Shown here: positions 62,340 to 64,000 of the stretch, one piece after another
Layout of the letters: each line of letters begins with the position of its first letter
Position numbering within the stretch: the first letter of the stretch is position 1
NCBI GenBank assembly: GCA_963921795.1
Contig: OY997641.1
Coordinates: 22,176,533 to 22,240,532 of the forward strand
Source of the DNA: Nannobrachium achirus
Taxonomy: Eukaryota; Chordata; Actinopteri; Myctophiformes; Myctophidae
Length of the DNA: 64,000 nt
Direction of reading: 5' to 3'
Made by a program: the position numbers and the translations under genes
Notes under the pieces: model-generated
What the model saw: the letters and a program-made list of their open reading frames with translations, nothing else
Database searches by the model: none
Told to the model about the DNA's origin: nothing

Positions 62340-63050
62340 TATAATTATGATGTACTCTATGACCCCAAATTTGGGCAAGGTTTCAGCCCAATAAGAGTCC
62401 TTTTGACTTCCATTATAAAAGGTTGAGTTAAAATATTTAAAAAAGTATAAAACATAATATATGTGGCAAAACAAAATAGTGTAGATACTTTCGTGGGCAA
62501 CAGGCAGTGTGCACAAGAGATTTTGGCACTGATTATTCCAGCAGTTTACGAGATTCGCTCTGGACACACAGACACAAGACCAATAACACGTAGATCTCTT
62601 CCTACATGCCCTGTGTCCATTTGGTCTTCAGAAACTGGCCTCCAAACAATCTTTAGTGTGAATAAAAAGTCAGCAGGCAATAGAGAGAGAGCATCTTTTG
62701 ATCGGGAATTGTCTTTCTACTGAAATCCGGGAAGCTAACAACAGGTCTGCCTAGGTAGCAGTCTATTCCAGCCCCAGCTTCTGACAGGAAAATACTCAGG
62801 ACCTCTCTTGTCCCTTCTATGAGCCTGCTTTATCTCATCACTGTTTCACCTCCCCTGTCTGAGTGTGTCATGTTTGTGTGAGTGATGTTTCTAAATGGAA
62901 TCTAGGTCATGTAGTACCCTACTGTACATTCCAGGCTGTAATGTGATCTTACTGATGGCCCAGAAGTTCTTTCCAATATTGATTAAATATTGTATTAACA
63001 GTTTGTAAAAGGTACAGCTATACAACTATGCTAAAAGAATAACAGAACAG
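62340..63050. other. no recognised feature
   Basis: No exon of vwa3a or other gene was recognised; upstream VWA-domain coding sequence with a DxSxS metal-binding motif was looked for and not seen. Confidence 0.4.
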
Positions 63051-63229
63051 CTGATCTGCGTCAGACAGCACCATATCTTGGCAAACAACCCATGGACTTC
63101 CCCATCCCTGATGATCCTGCGGCTCCCATAAGCATGGTCTTCCATTTGAGTGTTCCAGACAACTTTTTCCCAAGAATGTCCGTCCCCGAGCACGTTTCAA
63201 CTTTTTAATCGGTTATTGTTGTTTTATTA

Positions 63230-63632
63230 TTGACATTGATGTGCTGGGAGAAATACAACAATGTGCAAACACAGCAGCAAGATTTGTGAACTGTTGTGAC
63301 AAAAAAAGGCTAGAAACACAACCACCCTAAGGACTACAAACCATGGTTTGATATCTAGACCCACTGTACATACAGTATGGAACAGAGCTGCAACCTTTAA
63401 ATGCATTTTGAGAAGAAATAATGCTGCTATTTGTTCGAAAAGCTACCCTGTACATATATAAAATGTCACAATGCGACATAGCTCTGTTTTGCTGTACCCC
63501 CTCCAACTGTTTATGTGTTCCCCATTTTTAACTGTTTTTATTTTGCATTTGTGACACTTGCTTTGGCAATGTAAACGTATGTTTTCTCATGCCAATAAAG
63601 CTCCTTTGAATTGAATTGAATTGAATTGAATT
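63230..63632 (+). mobile_element. LINE 3' end (L2/Maui-like tail) with (GAATT)n
   Basis: Ends GCCAATAAAGCTCCTTTGAA then (TTGAA)n, the tail form typical of fish L2-clade LINEs. Upstream AT-rich UTR-like text without a reverse-transcriptase frame. Related 105-bp blocks lie on both sides (63053-63170 and 63858-63960, GCGTCAGA..GCACCATAT). Confidence 0.6.
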
Positions 63633-64000
63633 GGCTTGGATGGGTGGAGATAGGCCAGATACAGCCATTTCCACCAAGTGGGGCAGCCTGGAAAACACTG
63701 TCCAGCACTCTATTCTGAGCTGCAATGCTGACTCTACAGTGCAACAATGTCAAAAAGAATAAAACTGGACATTAGGTCATTATTTTCAACGCCGTGTGAG
63801 TAATGAATCGTAGCACTTCTTAAATGAAAAACACGTCCTTGGTGTGTCCTGACCTTAACTGATGTGCGTCAGAAAGCACCATATGTTACAGCAAATACCT
63901 GTGGACTTCACCAGCCCCATTCACAGTCCTGTGGTTCCACTTCAACTCTTGACCATGGCTGTGTGTGTCATATTTTATTTTGTCATGTATTTTATGACAA

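Noticed and set aside
62463..62723. Open frame of 86 codons as an upstream vwa3a or other exon
   Set aside because: Plus-strand frame, opposite to vwa3a, with no matching splice sites or recognisable domain.
63018..63200. Minus-strand frame MKRARGRTFLGKSCLEHSNG as a transposase remnant
   Set aside because: A related block at 63858-63960 has stops in the same frame, so only a repeat, not coding sequence, can be supported.

Overview
The window is nuclear DNA from a ray-finned fish, most likely a teleost. Genes are multi-exon with GT-AG introns. Introns and spacers are full of CA/GT microsatellites, tRNA-derived SINEs, short DNA transposons with clear target-site duplications, and LTR-element pieces. 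Nothing looks bacterial or viral. Most open frames over 60 codons are chance frames or repeat translations. The real genes had to be assembled from short exons whose splice phases agree.

Layout. (1) 733-2300, minus: first two coding exons of a KDEL receptor (kdelr2); the rest lies off the left edge. (2) 4945-8068, plus: a six-exon single-V-domain immune receptor matching IGSF6 in architecture and length. Its V exon is split by a 681-bp hairpin-ended element just before the second disulphide cysteine. (3) 9208-13560, minus: complete seven-exon MFS-type membrane protein (MFSD13A/TMEM180 family, 492 aa). (4) 15356-23265, plus: complete seven-exon cdr2 (461 aa, coiled coil). (5) 23.3-33.2 kb: repeat-rich spacer with one intact tRNA-Leu(UAG) at 31104-31185. 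(6) 33248-49645, minus: complete eleven-exon sdr42e2 (492 aa, NAD(P)-dependent 3-beta-HSD-like enzyme with a C-terminal membrane anchor). (7) 54226-61229, minus: the last five exons of vwa3a. (8) 61.9-64 kb: DNA transposon and LINE-tail debris.

From memory, IGSF6, CDR2, SDR42E2 and VWA3A are close together on human 16p12.2, so genes 2-7 look like a conserved vertebrate block. KDELR2 is elsewhere in human (7p22), so a synteny break lies between kdelr2 and igsf6. The genes do not form a pathway: they are an ER retrieval receptor, a myeloid-type surface receptor, a transporter-like protein, a cytoplasmic coiled-coil protein, an oxidoreductase and a VWA-domain protein.

The most unusual feature is a recurring palindrome built on AAAATAGCAGATCTACAAGCTC and its complement. 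It occurs more than twenty times and sits inside elements with at least five different terminal sequences. Other notable items are a 241-bp foldback with 90-nt perfect arms, a three-unit LTR/internal-tail tandem array, a CCAGCA/TGCTGG satellite bounded by 20-bp inverted repeats, and repeats lying against several splice sites.
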